Source of the DNA: Chitinophaga sp. MM2321
GTDB taxonomy: Bacteria > Bacteroidota > Bacteroidia > Chitinophagales > Chitinophagaceae
DNA: 64,000 bases
Reading direction: 5' to 3'
Assembly: GCF_964033635.1 (NCBI RefSeq)
Contig: NZ_OZ035533.1
Coordinates: 5,861,001 to 5,925,000 of the forward strand
In this document: one piece after another, positions 26,461-35,608 of the stretch
Layout: each line of letters starts with the position of its first letter
Position numbering within the stretch: position 1 is the first letter of the stretch
Program-made: the position numbers and the translations under genes
The notes under the pieces: generated by a model
What the model saw: the letters and a program-made list of their open reading frames with translations, nothing else
Databases searched by the model: none
What the model was told of the DNA's origin: nothing

Positions 26461-27483
26461 ATGTTACGTTTTCAGCATAGTGAATATTTATGGGCGCTGG
26501 CCTTATTGCTGGTATTGCAGCTTGCCTTCCTGGGTATATCCTGGTGGAAGCGCCGTTCTATCCGCCGTATTGGCGACCCCGTTCTGGTGGAGAAGCTGTT
26601 TACCGGCTATTCCCGGAAACTGTTTGTACTAAAGTTCCTGCTCATCTTCCTGACATTCTTTTTTGGCGTGATCGGACTGGCTAACCTTCAGAAAGGCAGC
26701 CGCATGGAAAAGATTACCCGCAAAGGTGTAGATGTAATGATTGCACTGGATGTAAGCAAAAGTATGCTGGCCACAGATATACAACCAGACCGGCTTACCC
26801 GCGCCAAACAACTGATCAGTAAGCTGATGGACAAGCTGGATAATGACCGTATAGGCCTGGTAGTATTTGCCGGCAACGCTTATCTGCAAATGCCGCTGAC
26901 AGTAGATTATTCCGCTGCCAAAATGTATCTCAGCACGATATCTCCTGATATGATCCCCACACAAGGAACCGCTATCGGTCAGGCGATCCAGGTGAGTGAC
27001 GATGCTTTCAATAAAAAAGAACGCAAACATAAAGCCCTCATCCTCATCTCAGATGGAGAAGATCATGATGAAACTGCCTTACAGAAAACCAAAGCCGCCT
27101 TCGAAAACGGCGTGGTTTCCAACACAATAGGTATTGGTTCCGTTGCCGGATCTCCCCTGCCAGACCCGGAATCAGGCGGATATAAAAAAGACCGGCAAGG
27201 AAATACTGTCATCTCCAAACTCAATGAAAACGAGCTAAAAAACATTGCTGCCGCCGGTAAAGGTATTTACCAACATCTCGATAACAATACGGATGATGTA
27301 GTGAATACCTTGGTAAATAAAATAGACAGCATGGAGCAGAAAGAGTTTGGTGAAAATGTATTTACCGATTATAACAGCTATTTTCAATATTTCCTGGGCG
27401 TAAGCCTGGCATTGCTGCTGATAGAGTTTTTTATTCCGGAAGTGCGCCACAAACGCGTTAAGCCGGGAACACAGCCAGCATAA
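26461..27483 (+). CDS. batB: BatB-like VWA-domain membrane protein
   Basis: 340 residues. Membrane helices at about 8-28 and 58-76, a von Willebrand A domain at about 88-280 with the MIDAS motif DVSKSM and later SDGEDHDE, and a C-terminal helix (YFLGVSLALLLIEFF). Such proteins of the Bacteroides aerotolerance (Bat) cluster sit in the inner membrane with the VWA domain in the periplasm. batC follows after 15 bp. batA, batD, moxR and the DUF58 gene that usually accompany them are not adjacent. Confidence 0.85.
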   Translation: MLRFQHSEYLWALALLLVLQLAFLGISWWKRRSIRRIGDPVLVEKLFTGYSRKLFVLKFLLIFLTFFFGVIGLANLQKGSRMEKITRKGVDVMIALDVSKSMLATDIQPDRLTRAKQLISKLMDKLDNDRIGLVVFAGNAYLQMPLTVDYSAAKMYLSTISPDMIPTQGTAIGQAIQVSDDAFNKKERKHKALILISDGEDHDETALQKTKAAFENGVVSNTIGIGSVAGSPLPDPESGGYKKDRQGNTVISKLNENELKNIAAAGKGIYQHLDNNTDDVVNTLVNKIDSMEQKEFGENVFTDYNSYFQYFLGVSLALLLIEFFIPEVRHKRVKPGTQPA

Positions 27484-27498
27484 TTTACATTACGGATC

Positions 27499-28290
27499 AT
27501 GAAAGTAACGTTCATAAAATATTGTTTCATTACTACTGCTGCACTGCTTACAGCCGTCATGGCCTTCGCGCAGGATGGTAGCAATAAGTATATCCGGAAG
27601 GGTAACCAATTATATCAAAAACAGCAGTATACAGACGCAGAAGCCAATTATAAAAAAGCACTGGAGCAAAATGCACAATCTGCCGTGGGCAGCTATAACC
27701 TGGGCAACTCCATGTATCAGCAAAAACGCTTCGATGATGCACGCGCACAATATGCCAACAGCCTGAAACTAGGCGGCAAAAAAGAAATGAAATCTGAAGC
27801 AGATTATAATATCGGCAACACCTTCATGGAAGGAAAGAAGTGGGAAGAAAGTATCAAATCCTATAAACAGTCGCTGAAATTAAATCCTGCTGATGAAGAT
27901 GCCCGGTATAACCTCGCGTATGCACAAGCTATGCTGAAAAAACAACAGCAAGGCGGTGGTGGCGACAACAAGGATAAGGACAAAAAAGATAAAGACAAGA
28001 ACAAGGATAAAAATAAGGACAAGGATAAGGATAAAAATAAAGATCAGAATAAAGATCAACAGGATAAAGACAAAGATCAGAACAAAGACAAGAATAAAGA
28101 TCAGCAGAATAAAGACCAGGATAAAGGTCAGGACAAAGAAGATCAGCAGAAGCCGGAACCACAGCCCAGCAAGCTAAACAAGCAGGAAGCAGAACGTTTG
28201 TTGCAGGCACTATCGCAGGAAGAGAAGAAGTTGCAGGACAAGGCTAAAAAGGTAAAAGGACAGGTAGTACCGGTAGAAAAAGATTGGTAA
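27499..28290 (+). CDS. batC: BatC-like TPR protein with Lys/Asp/Asn-rich tail
   Basis: 263 residues. Signal peptide 1-25 (ITTAALLTAVMAFAQ), then three or four TPR units at about 30-150 (NQLYQKQQYTDAEANYKKAL; GNTFMEGKKWEESIKSYKQSL). Residues about 155-215 are an almost pure Lys/Asp/Asn/Gln stretch with DKDKN and NKDQ units. The end (LNKQEAERLLQALSQEEKKLQ) is a helix conserved in BatC proteins. It should interact with BatB in the periplasm. The low-complexity DNA is AAG/GAC/AAT-rich and prone to length change. Confidence 0.85.
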   Translation: MKVTFIKYCFITTAALLTAVMAFAQDGSNKYIRKGNQLYQKQQYTDAEANYKKALEQNAQSAVGSYNLGNSMYQQKRFDDARAQYANSLKLGGKKEMKSEADYNIGNTFMEGKKWEESIKSYKQSLKLNPADEDARYNLAYAQAMLKKQQQGGGGDNKDKDKKDKDKNKDKNKDKDKDKNKDQNKDQQDKDKDQNKDKNKDQQNKDQDKGQDKEDQQKPEPQPSKLNKQEAERLLQALSQEEKKLQDKAKKVKGQVVPVEKDW

Positions 28291-28315
28291 GATTTTCACT
28301 CATCTGTTATATATC

Positions 28316-28354
28316 AAATCCAAAAGTGATCCCCGTCGCTTTTGGATTTTTTTA
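28316..28354 (+). terminator. Intrinsic terminator of batC
   Basis: AAATCCAAAAG (28316-28326) / CTTTTGGATTT (28339-28349) followed by T residues. Confidence 0.9.
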
Positions 28355-28389
28355 TTTATTGAAAAACCGGAACAGGTATAAATAAAAAA

Positions 28390-28409
28390 CCGGAATAGGA
28401 CTATTCCGG
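28390..28409. terminator. Short perfect hairpin
   Basis: CCGGAATAG / CTATTCCGG with a 2-nt loop. Weak T-run (CTATTTTACC) on the plus strand and AAAAAA on the other side, so it may end transcription from either direction. Confidence 0.5.
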
Positions 28410-28510
28410 CTATTTTACCTAAACCTACAACTGTTACGCATGGTAACATTTCTTTAAAAAATCATAAAGCAATAACGCTTCCGCCTATGGAAGCGTCCTC
28501 GCAGTAAGAA

Positions 28511-28615
28511 GTTTGAGGTGGGTGTTTGTATGCTGACTGGTCACTCTTTACCATTTGTCCAGCCGGTCATCATTGATTCATCTTACCATTAATTTTTACA
28601 AACACCTCCCCAAAC
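28511..28615 (-). terminator. Large hairpin at the end of the efflux operon
   Basis: GTTTGAGGTGGGTGTTTGTA (28511-28530) pairs with TACAAACACCTCCCCAAAC (28597-28615), with a GACTGG/CCAG stem inside. It starts 13 bp past the adaptor stop. Confidence 0.6.
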
Positions 28616-28627
28616 GTCCAACACACA

Positions 28628-29743
28628 TTATTTTGCAGCAGCCTGTAATGGCGTGCCTTCCTTTATTTCATCGCTGGCATTCTGCACAAGCTGGTCGTTG
28701 TCAGACAGGTCACCGAATATTTCTACTTGTCCATCTGATTCGTTGCCACGCTGTACCGGCACCCACACGGCTTTGTTGTCCACGGATCTGATCACGAAGA
28801 TCTGTTCTGAGTTACTGACAATAGCTCCTTTAGGTACGATATATACATCCTTCTTGCCGGGCAGGGGAATCTGCACTTCAGCATACATGCCCGGTAGCAG
28901 TTTCCTGTCTTTATTGGCAATATCCATTTCCAGCAGTTCGGTACGCATCCTGGAGTCCAGGCTACCGGCAATACGGGTTACATGTGCGGTAAAAGTATCT
29001 CCCGGCAAGGCTTTCACGGTAAACTGCACAAAGCTGGCATGGCTCACATCATCCGTATACATTTCAGGCACGGCAACGGATAAACGAAGTTTCTGCTGTT
29101 CTTCCAGCCGGAACAATGGTTTATCGGAGCCTTTATCGGCAGGGCCCACATAAGTGCCGGGATGCACATTACGCTGGCTGATCACACCGCTGAAAGAGGC
29201 GCGGATCACCAGGTATCCCAGCATTTGCTGTACCTCGTTGATAGCAGAATTGGCAGAAAGATATTCTGCACTGTCTGCCCTCATTTTCTCGAAGGCCATA
29301 TCCAGGTCGTTGGGAGAAATAGTACCCGGTACCTGGCTGGTTTTCAGCAAACGGTTATAGGTAGCGCGGCTGGCCCTGAATATTGCCTCTTTGGTGTGCA
29401 GGCGCGACTGCGCTTCCAGCACCCGCGTATTCATTTCCGGTGCTTCCAGCGTAGCCAGCACCTGACCAGCGGTTACCCGGCTGCCCAGATCTACATTCAC
29501 TTTTTTTACATAGCTGTTCACCTTGGCATACAGATCTGCAAACTGGAAAGGTTTTATTTCCCCGGGTAACTTCAGCGTTGCTTCCAGTTGCCCTTTATGC
29601 AGGTGGATGAACTTAACCTGCACCCGCTGGTTTTCGTGGCTGCTTTCATCCTCCGCCTTGATGCTGTGGCAGGCGGTAAAAAACAGCCCCAACGCAACAA
29701 CCGTCAATAGCCGGTACGACAGGCTGTATTTTTGTATGTTCAT
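28628..29743 (-). CDS. RND efflux periplasmic adaptor (membrane fusion protein)
   Basis: 371 residues from the ATG at 29743, which gives a lipoprotein signal with FFTAC. Longer starts would overlap the pump gene. The order of domains is lipoyl half (FADLYAKVNSYVKKVNVDLGSRVTAGQVLATLEAPE), alpha-hairpin (about 95-165), second lipoyl half (IRASFSGVISQRNVHPGTYV), beta-barrel (LRLSVAVPE...) and membrane-proximal domain. It bridges the RND pump and TolC. It starts 49 bp after the pump gene and ends the operon. Confidence 0.93.
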   Translation of the reverse strand: MNIQKYSLSYRLLTVVALGLFFTACHSIKAEDESSHENQRVQVKFIHLHKGQLEATLKLPGEIKPFQFADLYAKVNSYVKKVNVDLGSRVTAGQVLATLEAPEMNTRVLEAQSRLHTKEAIFRASRATYNRLLKTSQVPGTISPNDLDMAFEKMRADSAEYLSANSAINEVQQMLGYLVIRASFSGVISQRNVHPGTYVGPADKGSDKPLFRLEEQQKLRLSVAVPEMYTDDVSHASFVQFTVKALPGDTFTAHVTRIAGSLDSRMRTELLEMDIANKDRKLLPGMYAEVQIPLPGKKDVYIVPKGAIVSNSEQIFVIRSVDNKAVWVPVQRGNESDGQVEIFGDLSDNDQLVQNASDEIKEGTPLQAAAK

Positions 29744-29792
29744 GGTATCAAAATATCGTTTAGTCATAAAAGTTATACTTAGTAAAACCCGG

Positions 29793-32700
29793 TTATTGAA
29801 CATGTCTTTCAGCAGGAACATAATACTGGCTCTCTATATCTTCCGGATCCAGTGATACAGATTTAACACTGGTTTTTTGTTGTACCCAGGCAAATATCAA
29901 TGGCAGGATGAGCAGCGATGCAAAAGTACTGGCAATGAGTCCACCAATTACCGCGCGGCCCAACGGGGCAGTCTGATCACCGGCTTCACCCAGTCCGGAA
30001 GCCATGGGGATCATCCCCGCTACCATAGCAATACTTGTCATCAGGATAGGACGTAGCCGGATAGAAGCACCTTCCAATGCCGATCTGCGGGCATCATGAT
30101 TTTCAAGCCGCAGCTTCTCCGCATTTGTTACCAGCAGGATGGCATTTGCCACAGACACGCCTACCGACATAATAATACCCATATAAGACTGCAGGTTCAA
30201 TGTAGAACCGGTTATCAGCAGCATGATCAAAGAACCGGCCAATACAGCGGGAATGGTAGACACTATTACCAACGCTACCTTGAACGACTGAAAGTTTGCT
30301 GCCAATAGTAACAGGATGACGACAATAGCCACCAGCAGTCCCGATTGCAGACTGTCAAGTGTGTCATCCAGCAGGTTCATCAACCCACGTTTTTCAACGG
30401 AGATACCGCGCGGTGGTTCTCCCGCACGTTTAATAGCTGCCGACACCGCGGTGGTGGCAGTACCCAGGTCTTTGTTATAAATATTGGCGCCGATGGAAAT
30501 AACCCGCACCGCACCGATACGGTCATATTCACCAACCAGCGTATCCGGCTGTAAAGTGGCTACATCGCCCAGTACAGGCCGGTCCCTGTCTTTACTCAGC
30601 GGAATGGCTGCCATGTCACTGATGCCGGTCATGGCATTTTCCGGTATAGAAATCTGTACGAGATAAGACGTAGCATTTTTTTCGTCCAGCCAGTTATTCT
30701 TTTCCGTAAAACGACTGGAAGAAGTAGCTGCCGTGAGGGATCGGGCAATTTCTCCCACGGTTACACCCAGCTGCGCCGCACGCGCCCGGTCAATGTTGAT
30801 GCGGATAGCCGGATAGTCCAGTGGCTGGTTGATCTGTACGTCCCGCAGATATGGGATCTTCTTCATTTCTACGAGCAACTTTTCTGCATAAGGACGACTG
30901 TCATTGAAGTTCTTACCCATCACGGCAATTTCAATCGGGGTAGCAGCGCCCTGACTCATCACCTTATCTGTAAGATCTATCGGCTCAAAGCTCATCTTTA
31001 CTTCAGGGAGCTCTGCATGGATCCGTTTACGGAATTTCTCTTTGAACTCGTCCATGTTCACTTTGTAATCTTCTTTGAGATTTACCTGTAACACCGCTTC
31101 ACTGGGTGTAGCCATGAACAGGTAGATGGGATTGGTAGAGTACGACGAAGGATGTGTTCCGATAAAAGAAGAGGTGATGTCGATGTTGTCGGCGCCCACC
31201 AGTTCTTTCAGGATCTCCGTCGATTTAATAAGCATGGTTTCCGTACGTTCCAGACGGGTACCGGTTGGCGCTTTCAGGCGCAACTGGAATTGCCCGTTAT
31301 TGAGTTTGGGTAAGATGTCGCGGCCAATAATGCTGACGCATAATACAACCAGTCCGACTACCCCTATAAAATAAGCGCCTATGGCCAGCTTGCGGCGTTT
31401 CATGAGGGTTTCCAGCCATCCCATGAAGCGGAGCTTGAAGCGGTCAAACCGCGAGATATTTTTCAGGTGTTGTTTTTCATCTGCCAGTTCTGTTTCAATA
31501 TAGCCGGCAGATTTATGTGGATCACTGCTATGCACATGATGATGTCCCTTGAATTTTTCTTCCTTCAATATCCAGTTAGCCAACACAGGCACCATGGTTT
31601 GTGACAGCAGGTAAGAGGCGATCATAGAGAACCCGATAGCCAGCGATAACGGCAGGAACATGGCGCGGGGCACGCCTTTCATGGTAAAGGAAGGCGCGAA
31701 TACCGCCAGGATACACAACAGGATCAGCAATTTCGGAAAAGCAATTTCCTGGCAGGCATGCCAGATAGCCTGCGCTTTAGGCTTGCCCATTTCCATATGC
31801 TGGTGGATGTTTTCTATCGTTACCGTTGATTCATCTACCAGGATACCGATGGCCAGCGCCAGCCCGCTCAGCGTCATGATATTGATGGTTTGCCCTAACA
31901 GTTTCAGGCACATCACCCCAATGATGATAGACACCGGTATGGTGATAATCACAATGTAGGCGCTGCGGCGGTCGCCCAGGAACAACAGTACCATCAGCGC
32001 AGTGAGCACCGCACCAATAACCCCTTCGCTGACAAGGCTTTTCACAGCGTTTACCACATATACGCTCTGGTCAAAAACAAAAGATATTTTTACATCTTCC
32101 GGTAATAATTTCTGAATATCCGGTAATGCTTTTTTCAGGTTTTTTACAACTGTCCAGGTAGATGCATCCGCCGTTTTGATGACGGGCAGGTATACAGAAC
32201 GTTTGCCATTGATCACGGCATAACTGCTGGTGATATCTGCTGCATCTTCCACCTTCGCCACATCGCGTACAAACACGGTGGGGCCTTCACCCTGCACCAG
32301 CGGAATATTTTCAAACTCCTTGACCGTACGCAACACCGTATTGGCAGGTGTCATGTAGGTGATATCACCGATACGTACGTTGCCGGCAGGAGAAATCTGG
32401 TTATTATCTTTCACTGCTGCTACCACCTGGTCGGGGGTGAGGTGATGGCTGCGCATCAGCGCGGGGTCTACATGGATAACAATCGTACGGGAGTTACCGC
32501 CAAAGGGAGCTGGTGAAGTAAGACCACCGATACGACTGAAAGAAGGCCGTACTACCGTCATCGCCAGATCCTGCAACTGGTTATTACTGCGGGTAGGGCT
32601 GCTCAGTGCCAACTGTCCGATAGGCAGCGTGGAGGCATCGAAGCGGATGATGAAAGGCGGCTGTGTACCGGAGGGCATAGAAGAAAAGGCACGATTGGCC

Positions 32701-33032
32701 ATCGCAGTTACCTCTGCCGCTGCTTGTGCCATGTTCGTTCCTTCATAGAAGGTGATCTTCATCATGGTAAGCCCCTGGATATTTTTTGCCTCAATATCCC
32801 TTACTCCCGTTACATACAGGAAAAGGTTCTGATAGTTGGTGCCGATAAACCCTTCCATCTGCTGGGGCGACATACCGCCATATGGCTGCGACACATAAAT
32901 GGCCGGCAGATTCAGGTCGGGAAAAATGTCAATCTTTATATCCCGCATGGACGAAATACCAAAAAACAACAGTCCCACCACTACTACCATGATGGCTATC
33001 GGTTTTTGTAAAGCGGTTCTTATCAGGTTCAT
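29793..33032 (-). CDS. RND-superfamily efflux pump (AcrB/HAE type)
   Basis: 1079 residues. Twelve membrane helices in two halves; porter loops after helices 1 and 7; GILVDESTVTIENI in helix 4 region; the second half repeats the pattern (MGIIMSVGVSVANAILLVTNAEK). The Asp in DESTV is a proton-relay candidate. A cytoplasmic loop before helix 7 has the histidine cluster KGHHHVHSSDPHK. It pumps drugs, dyes or similar compounds out with proton influx. The histidine loop might hint at metal sensing or export, but the porter looks like the hydrophobe (HAE) class. Confidence 0.95.
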   Translation of the reverse strand: MNLIRTALQKPIAIMVVVVGLLFFGISSMRDIKIDIFPDLNLPAIYVSQPYGGMSPQQMEGFIGTNYQNLFLYVTGVRDIEAKNIQGLTMMKITFYEGTNMAQAAAEVTAMANRAFSSMPSGTQPPFIIRFDASTLPIGQLALSSPTRSNNQLQDLAMTVVRPSFSRIGGLTSPAPFGGNSRTIVIHVDPALMRSHHLTPDQVVAAVKDNNQISPAGNVRIGDITYMTPANTVLRTVKEFENIPLVQGEGPTVFVRDVAKVEDAADITSSYAVINGKRSVYLPVIKTADASTWTVVKNLKKALPDIQKLLPEDVKISFVFDQSVYVVNAVKSLVSEGVIGAVLTALMVLLFLGDRRSAYIVIITIPVSIIIGVMCLKLLGQTINIMTLSGLALAIGILVDESTVTIENIHQHMEMGKPKAQAIWHACQEIAFPKLLILLCILAVFAPSFTMKGVPRAMFLPLSLAIGFSMIASYLLSQTMVPVLANWILKEEKFKGHHHVHSSDPHKSAGYIETELADEKQHLKNISRFDRFKLRFMGWLETLMKRRKLAIGAYFIGVVGLVVLCVSIIGRDILPKLNNGQFQLRLKAPTGTRLERTETMLIKSTEILKELVGADNIDITSSFIGTHPSSYSTNPIYLFMATPSEAVLQVNLKEDYKVNMDEFKEKFRKRIHAELPEVKMSFEPIDLTDKVMSQGAATPIEIAVMGKNFNDSRPYAEKLLVEMKKIPYLRDVQINQPLDYPAIRINIDRARAAQLGVTVGEIARSLTAATSSSRFTEKNNWLDEKNATSYLVQISIPENAMTGISDMAAIPLSKDRDRPVLGDVATLQPDTLVGEYDRIGAVRVISIGANIYNKDLGTATTAVSAAIKRAGEPPRGISVEKRGLMNLLDDTLDSLQSGLLVAIVVILLLLAANFQSFKVALVIVSTIPAVLAGSLIMLLITGSTLNLQSYMGIIMSVGVSVANAILLVTNAEKLRLENHDARRSALEGASIRLRPILMTSIAMVAGMIPMASGLGEAGDQTAPLGRAVIGGLIASTFASLLILPLIFAWVQQKTSVKSVSLDPEDIESQYYVPAERHVQ

Positions 33033-33073
33033 ATCGTTCTTATTGAGAAATGGGTGCTGTTTGCTAAAAGCAT

Positions 33074-34489
33074 TTACAGCTGGTTCAGAAAGAGTTGCAG
33101 GTCGCCTACAGTGGCCGATTTATACAAAATGGCCTGCCATACTCCGTTGTAGGCAATATCCCTTTCGGTTTCTGCCCGGTTTATATTGTACAGCGCCTGC
33201 GACAGGTCAGCAATATCTGACAGGCCGTTTTCATACAGGGTGCTTTTCTGCAAAAACGCATCGCTGGCGGCTTTCAGGCCAACAGGTGCTTCCCGGTATT
33301 TTTTCACGGCGTTTTCAATCTGCTCTTCCGACAACTTCAGCTGATGTTGCAAACGGCTGTATGTTTGATTGTATTCATTCTTCAATCCTTCGGTGGTATA
33401 CTGCTGGCGTACTACCTGCGAATGTGTTCTCCAGAGATCCGTTACCGTCCACGACAGGTTCAGCCCTACCAGGTAGTTGGAACGCTGTGGATGAATACCG
33501 GCCCAGTATCCCTGGCTGTAACTGTTCAGGTTAGCAGCGCCATAATCATCATCAAAGCCTGATCCCCGGGTTTGCATAACGCCCATGAAAGATAAACGGG
33601 GCATCACATTTTTGCTGATGAATACCTGGTTGGCTTCACTCAGCGAAATGCGGCTGCCAAATAATTTCAGGAGCGGTTGCTGTTTCAGTGATGAGGAGTC
33701 CTGTGCTGAAACCGTTTCCAGCAGTTGATTCGGTATTTTAGTCACGAATGTGGAATCCAGGATGAAGTCCTGTGGTGGTACATCCATCATTTCAGCCAGT
33801 TTATTGCTTTGTGCCTGTTCGTAGTTTCTCGCGTCAATGAGGGTAAGCTTTGCTTTTGAAACTTCCGCGTTGGCAATGGAACTGTCTACACCGGCCGTAA
33901 GCCCGTTTAATGCACGGGTGATGATGGTATGTTGCAATTGCTGCGCGCGTTTCAGGTTTGATTCCATGGAACCCCGCAAACGCTGTGCAGCAAGGAGATT
34001 CAGATAAGATCCTGCTATCCGCACCTGTTGTTCAAATTTTTCCTGCTCCAGGTCGGCGGTATTGGTATTGAGTAATTCCTTTGCTACATCCACTTTGGCA
34101 GTTCTGCGGCCAAAGGTGACTACATCCCAGCTAACGTTTGCAAGATAAAGACCACCGAAGGCAGCATTCCAGTTCTGTGAAGGCAAGGCCGGGCCGGAAG
34201 CACCGGTACTCCAACCTTTATAACCCCACATGGTTCCGCTTTGTCCGTTTACTGTTCCGTAGCTGTTTTGCGCAGAAAGGTTCAGGTCCGGGAGAAATTC
34301 TCTTTTTACAGCACTGATATTTTCAGTGGCTGCCTTGGCATAGTTTTCTTTTGCTTTTATGGACTGATAATTTTTCAATCCGGTCTGCAATGCTTCCTGC
34401 AACGTGAGTGGCCGGGATTGTGCCTTCACCGCTGCCGAACTGCAACCCACTGCCAATACAAGCAGTAAAAGCGGTTTCCACATGTTCAT
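33074..34489 (-). CDS. TolC-family outer-membrane efflux channel
   Basis: 471 residues. Signal peptide about 1-24 (LLLLVLAVGCSSAAVKAQ). Two OEP repeats, each with long helices (LTLQEALQTGLKNYQSIKAKENYAKA; SDAFLQKSTLYENGLSDIADLSQALYN). First gene of the operon tolC-pump-adaptor, 41 bp before the pump gene. Together the three form a trans-envelope export machine. A -7 box lies 61 bp upstream. Confidence 0.93.
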   Translation of the reverse strand: MNMWKPLLLLVLAVGCSSAAVKAQSRPLTLQEALQTGLKNYQSIKAKENYAKAATENISAVKREFLPDLNLSAQNSYGTVNGQSGTMWGYKGWSTGASGPALPSQNWNAAFGGLYLANVSWDVVTFGRRTAKVDVAKELLNTNTADLEQEKFEQQVRIAGSYLNLLAAQRLRGSMESNLKRAQQLQHTIITRALNGLTAGVDSSIANAEVSKAKLTLIDARNYEQAQSNKLAEMMDVPPQDFILDSTFVTKIPNQLLETVSAQDSSSLKQQPLLKLFGSRISLSEANQVFISKNVMPRLSFMGVMQTRGSGFDDDYGAANLNSYSQGYWAGIHPQRSNYLVGLNLSWTVTDLWRTHSQVVRQQYTTEGLKNEYNQTYSRLQHQLKLSEEQIENAVKKYREAPVGLKAASDAFLQKSTLYENGLSDIADLSQALYNINRAETERDIAYNGVWQAILYKSATVGDLQLFLNQL

Positions 34490-34549
34490 ACGTTAATCAA
34501 TAGCGTCTAAAAAAAGCCGTTAGTAAGGGCGGAGTAAAAAATTAGTATG

Positions 34550-34557
34550 CAAATGTA
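34550..34557 (-). promoter_or_regulatory. -7 box TACATTTG of the efflux operon
   Basis: On the minus strand TACATTTG (plus-strand CAAATGTA), 61 bp before the tolC start and after the AraC gene. No exact -33 partner. Confidence 0.45.
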
Positions 34558-34605
34558 CACTGGGGGGTTCGCTCCTTGTTAGGACAATTCAGCTATTGAC
34601 TTGTA

Positions 34606-35466
34606 CTATTTGAACATCATGTCACGGAAATCCTGGGGGGAAATACCGGTATTATTTTTGAAAAAACGGCTAAAGTAGGCAGGGTCCTCAAATCCAAGCT
34701 CATAGCAGATCTCCTTGACACTTTTATGACTAAAGGCCAGGTTTCTTTTGGATTCCAGTACAATCCGGTCATGAAGTAATTCGGTGACGGTACGGCCGGT
34801 CGTTTCTTTGGTGATTTCGTTGAGCCTTTTGGGTGTAAGGGCAAAAGCATTGGCATAAAAGGCTACCTGGTGCTCGCTTTGATAATGTCCTTCCAGCAGG
34901 CGGCGCAGCTGCACTACCCTGGCATCATGACTGAGCGGCATCATGGTTTCTGTGGCATTGCGCTTTTTTTCCCGTTCGGCCAGCAGCAGGAATGCATTGA
35001 GATAATGTTTTACAATACCCCTGTTACAACCGGAGCAGCTCAGTTCCCTGTTCATCAGCTCCACTAGTCCCATAAAGGATTTCGACGTGTTTTCACTGAT
35101 GGTGATAGGCCCGTACCCATGCCAGTTATCGAAGAGGTTGGAGAAGTCGTACAACGTCTCCTTATCATGTTTATTGGTAAAGTAAAAAGTTTCGGTAAAA
35201 ACGATGAAATGTCCTTCCCGCTCGCAATCCAGCTGATGTACCTGTCCGGGGCGGAGCAGGAACAGCATATTATCTTCTACCTCATACCATACGAAATCCA
35301 CCATATGACGGCCTTTCGCTTTGGTAAACCATAAAATCTGGAAATGATCGTGGCGGTGGGGCAGATTTGTGAGCGCAGTAGTAACCGTACCCAAAGGGGA
35401 AATATTGAACTGTCCTTTCAAAGACAGCTGCTGATAAGGTATGTCTATCCCTTTGTTCGCTAACAT
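34606..35466 (-). CDS. AraC-family transcriptional regulator
   Basis: 286 residues. N-terminal cupin-like sensing domain (HDHFQILWFTKAKGRH, LLRPGQVHQLDC) and C-terminal double HTH at about 185-285 (QVAFYANAFALTPKRLNEIT; SVKEICYELGFEDPAYFSRFFK). The gene lies directly upstream of tolC in the same direction, separated by a 116-bp gap with its own -7 box, so it is a likely activator of the efflux operon. The inducer is unknown. Confidence 0.92.
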   Translation of the reverse strand: MLANKGIDIPYQQLSLKGQFNISPLGTVTTALTNLPHRHDHFQILWFTKAKGRHMVDFVWYEVEDNMLFLLRPGQVHQLDCEREGHFIVFTETFYFTNKHDKETLYDFSNLFDNWHGYGPITISENTSKSFMGLVELMNRELSCSGCNRGIVKHYLNAFLLLAEREKKRNATETMMPLSHDARVVQLRRLLEGHYQSEHQVAFYANAFALTPKRLNEITKETTGRTVTELLHDRIVLESKRNLAFSHKSVKEICYELGFEDPAYFSRFFKNNTGISPQDFRDMMFK

Positions 35467-35575
35467 AAGAAATTCAAATTTACGGCTTTAAGTTCTATTT
35501 GCGCGCCTCTCCATTAACCGTTCGTGGAATTTAATGTAGCTTTAAGGTTGCGGCAATATTACCCCGCAGGTTTAC

Positions 35576-35583
35576 TAACTTTG
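35576..35583 (+). promoter_or_regulatory. -7 box TAACTTTG before ispG, inside a GCAGGT/ACCTGC inverted repeat
   Basis: Exact TAnnTTTG match, 25 bp before the ATG. GCAGGT (35566) and ACCTGC (35585-35590) flank it symmetrically. Confidence 0.5.
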
Positions 35584-35608
35584 CACCTGCAGGAAAACAA
35601 AAAAATGT

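Larger units (their letters stand above)
28291..28627. other. Convergent gap after batC with a cluster of hairpins
   Basis: 337 bp, no gene. Four separate inverted repeats: 28316-28354, 28390-28409, CGCTTCC/GGAAGCG at about 28478-28497, and 28511-28615. Confidence 0.6.

Noticed and set aside
27950..28150. Possible CRISPR or satellite array
   Set aside because: The repeats are short irregular codon repeats within a coding frame, without spacers.
27956..28177. Arg/Lys/Ile-rich open frame inside batC in another frame
   Set aside because: Produced by the repetitive AAGGAC/AATAAG tract; the frame of batC has signal peptide and TPR.
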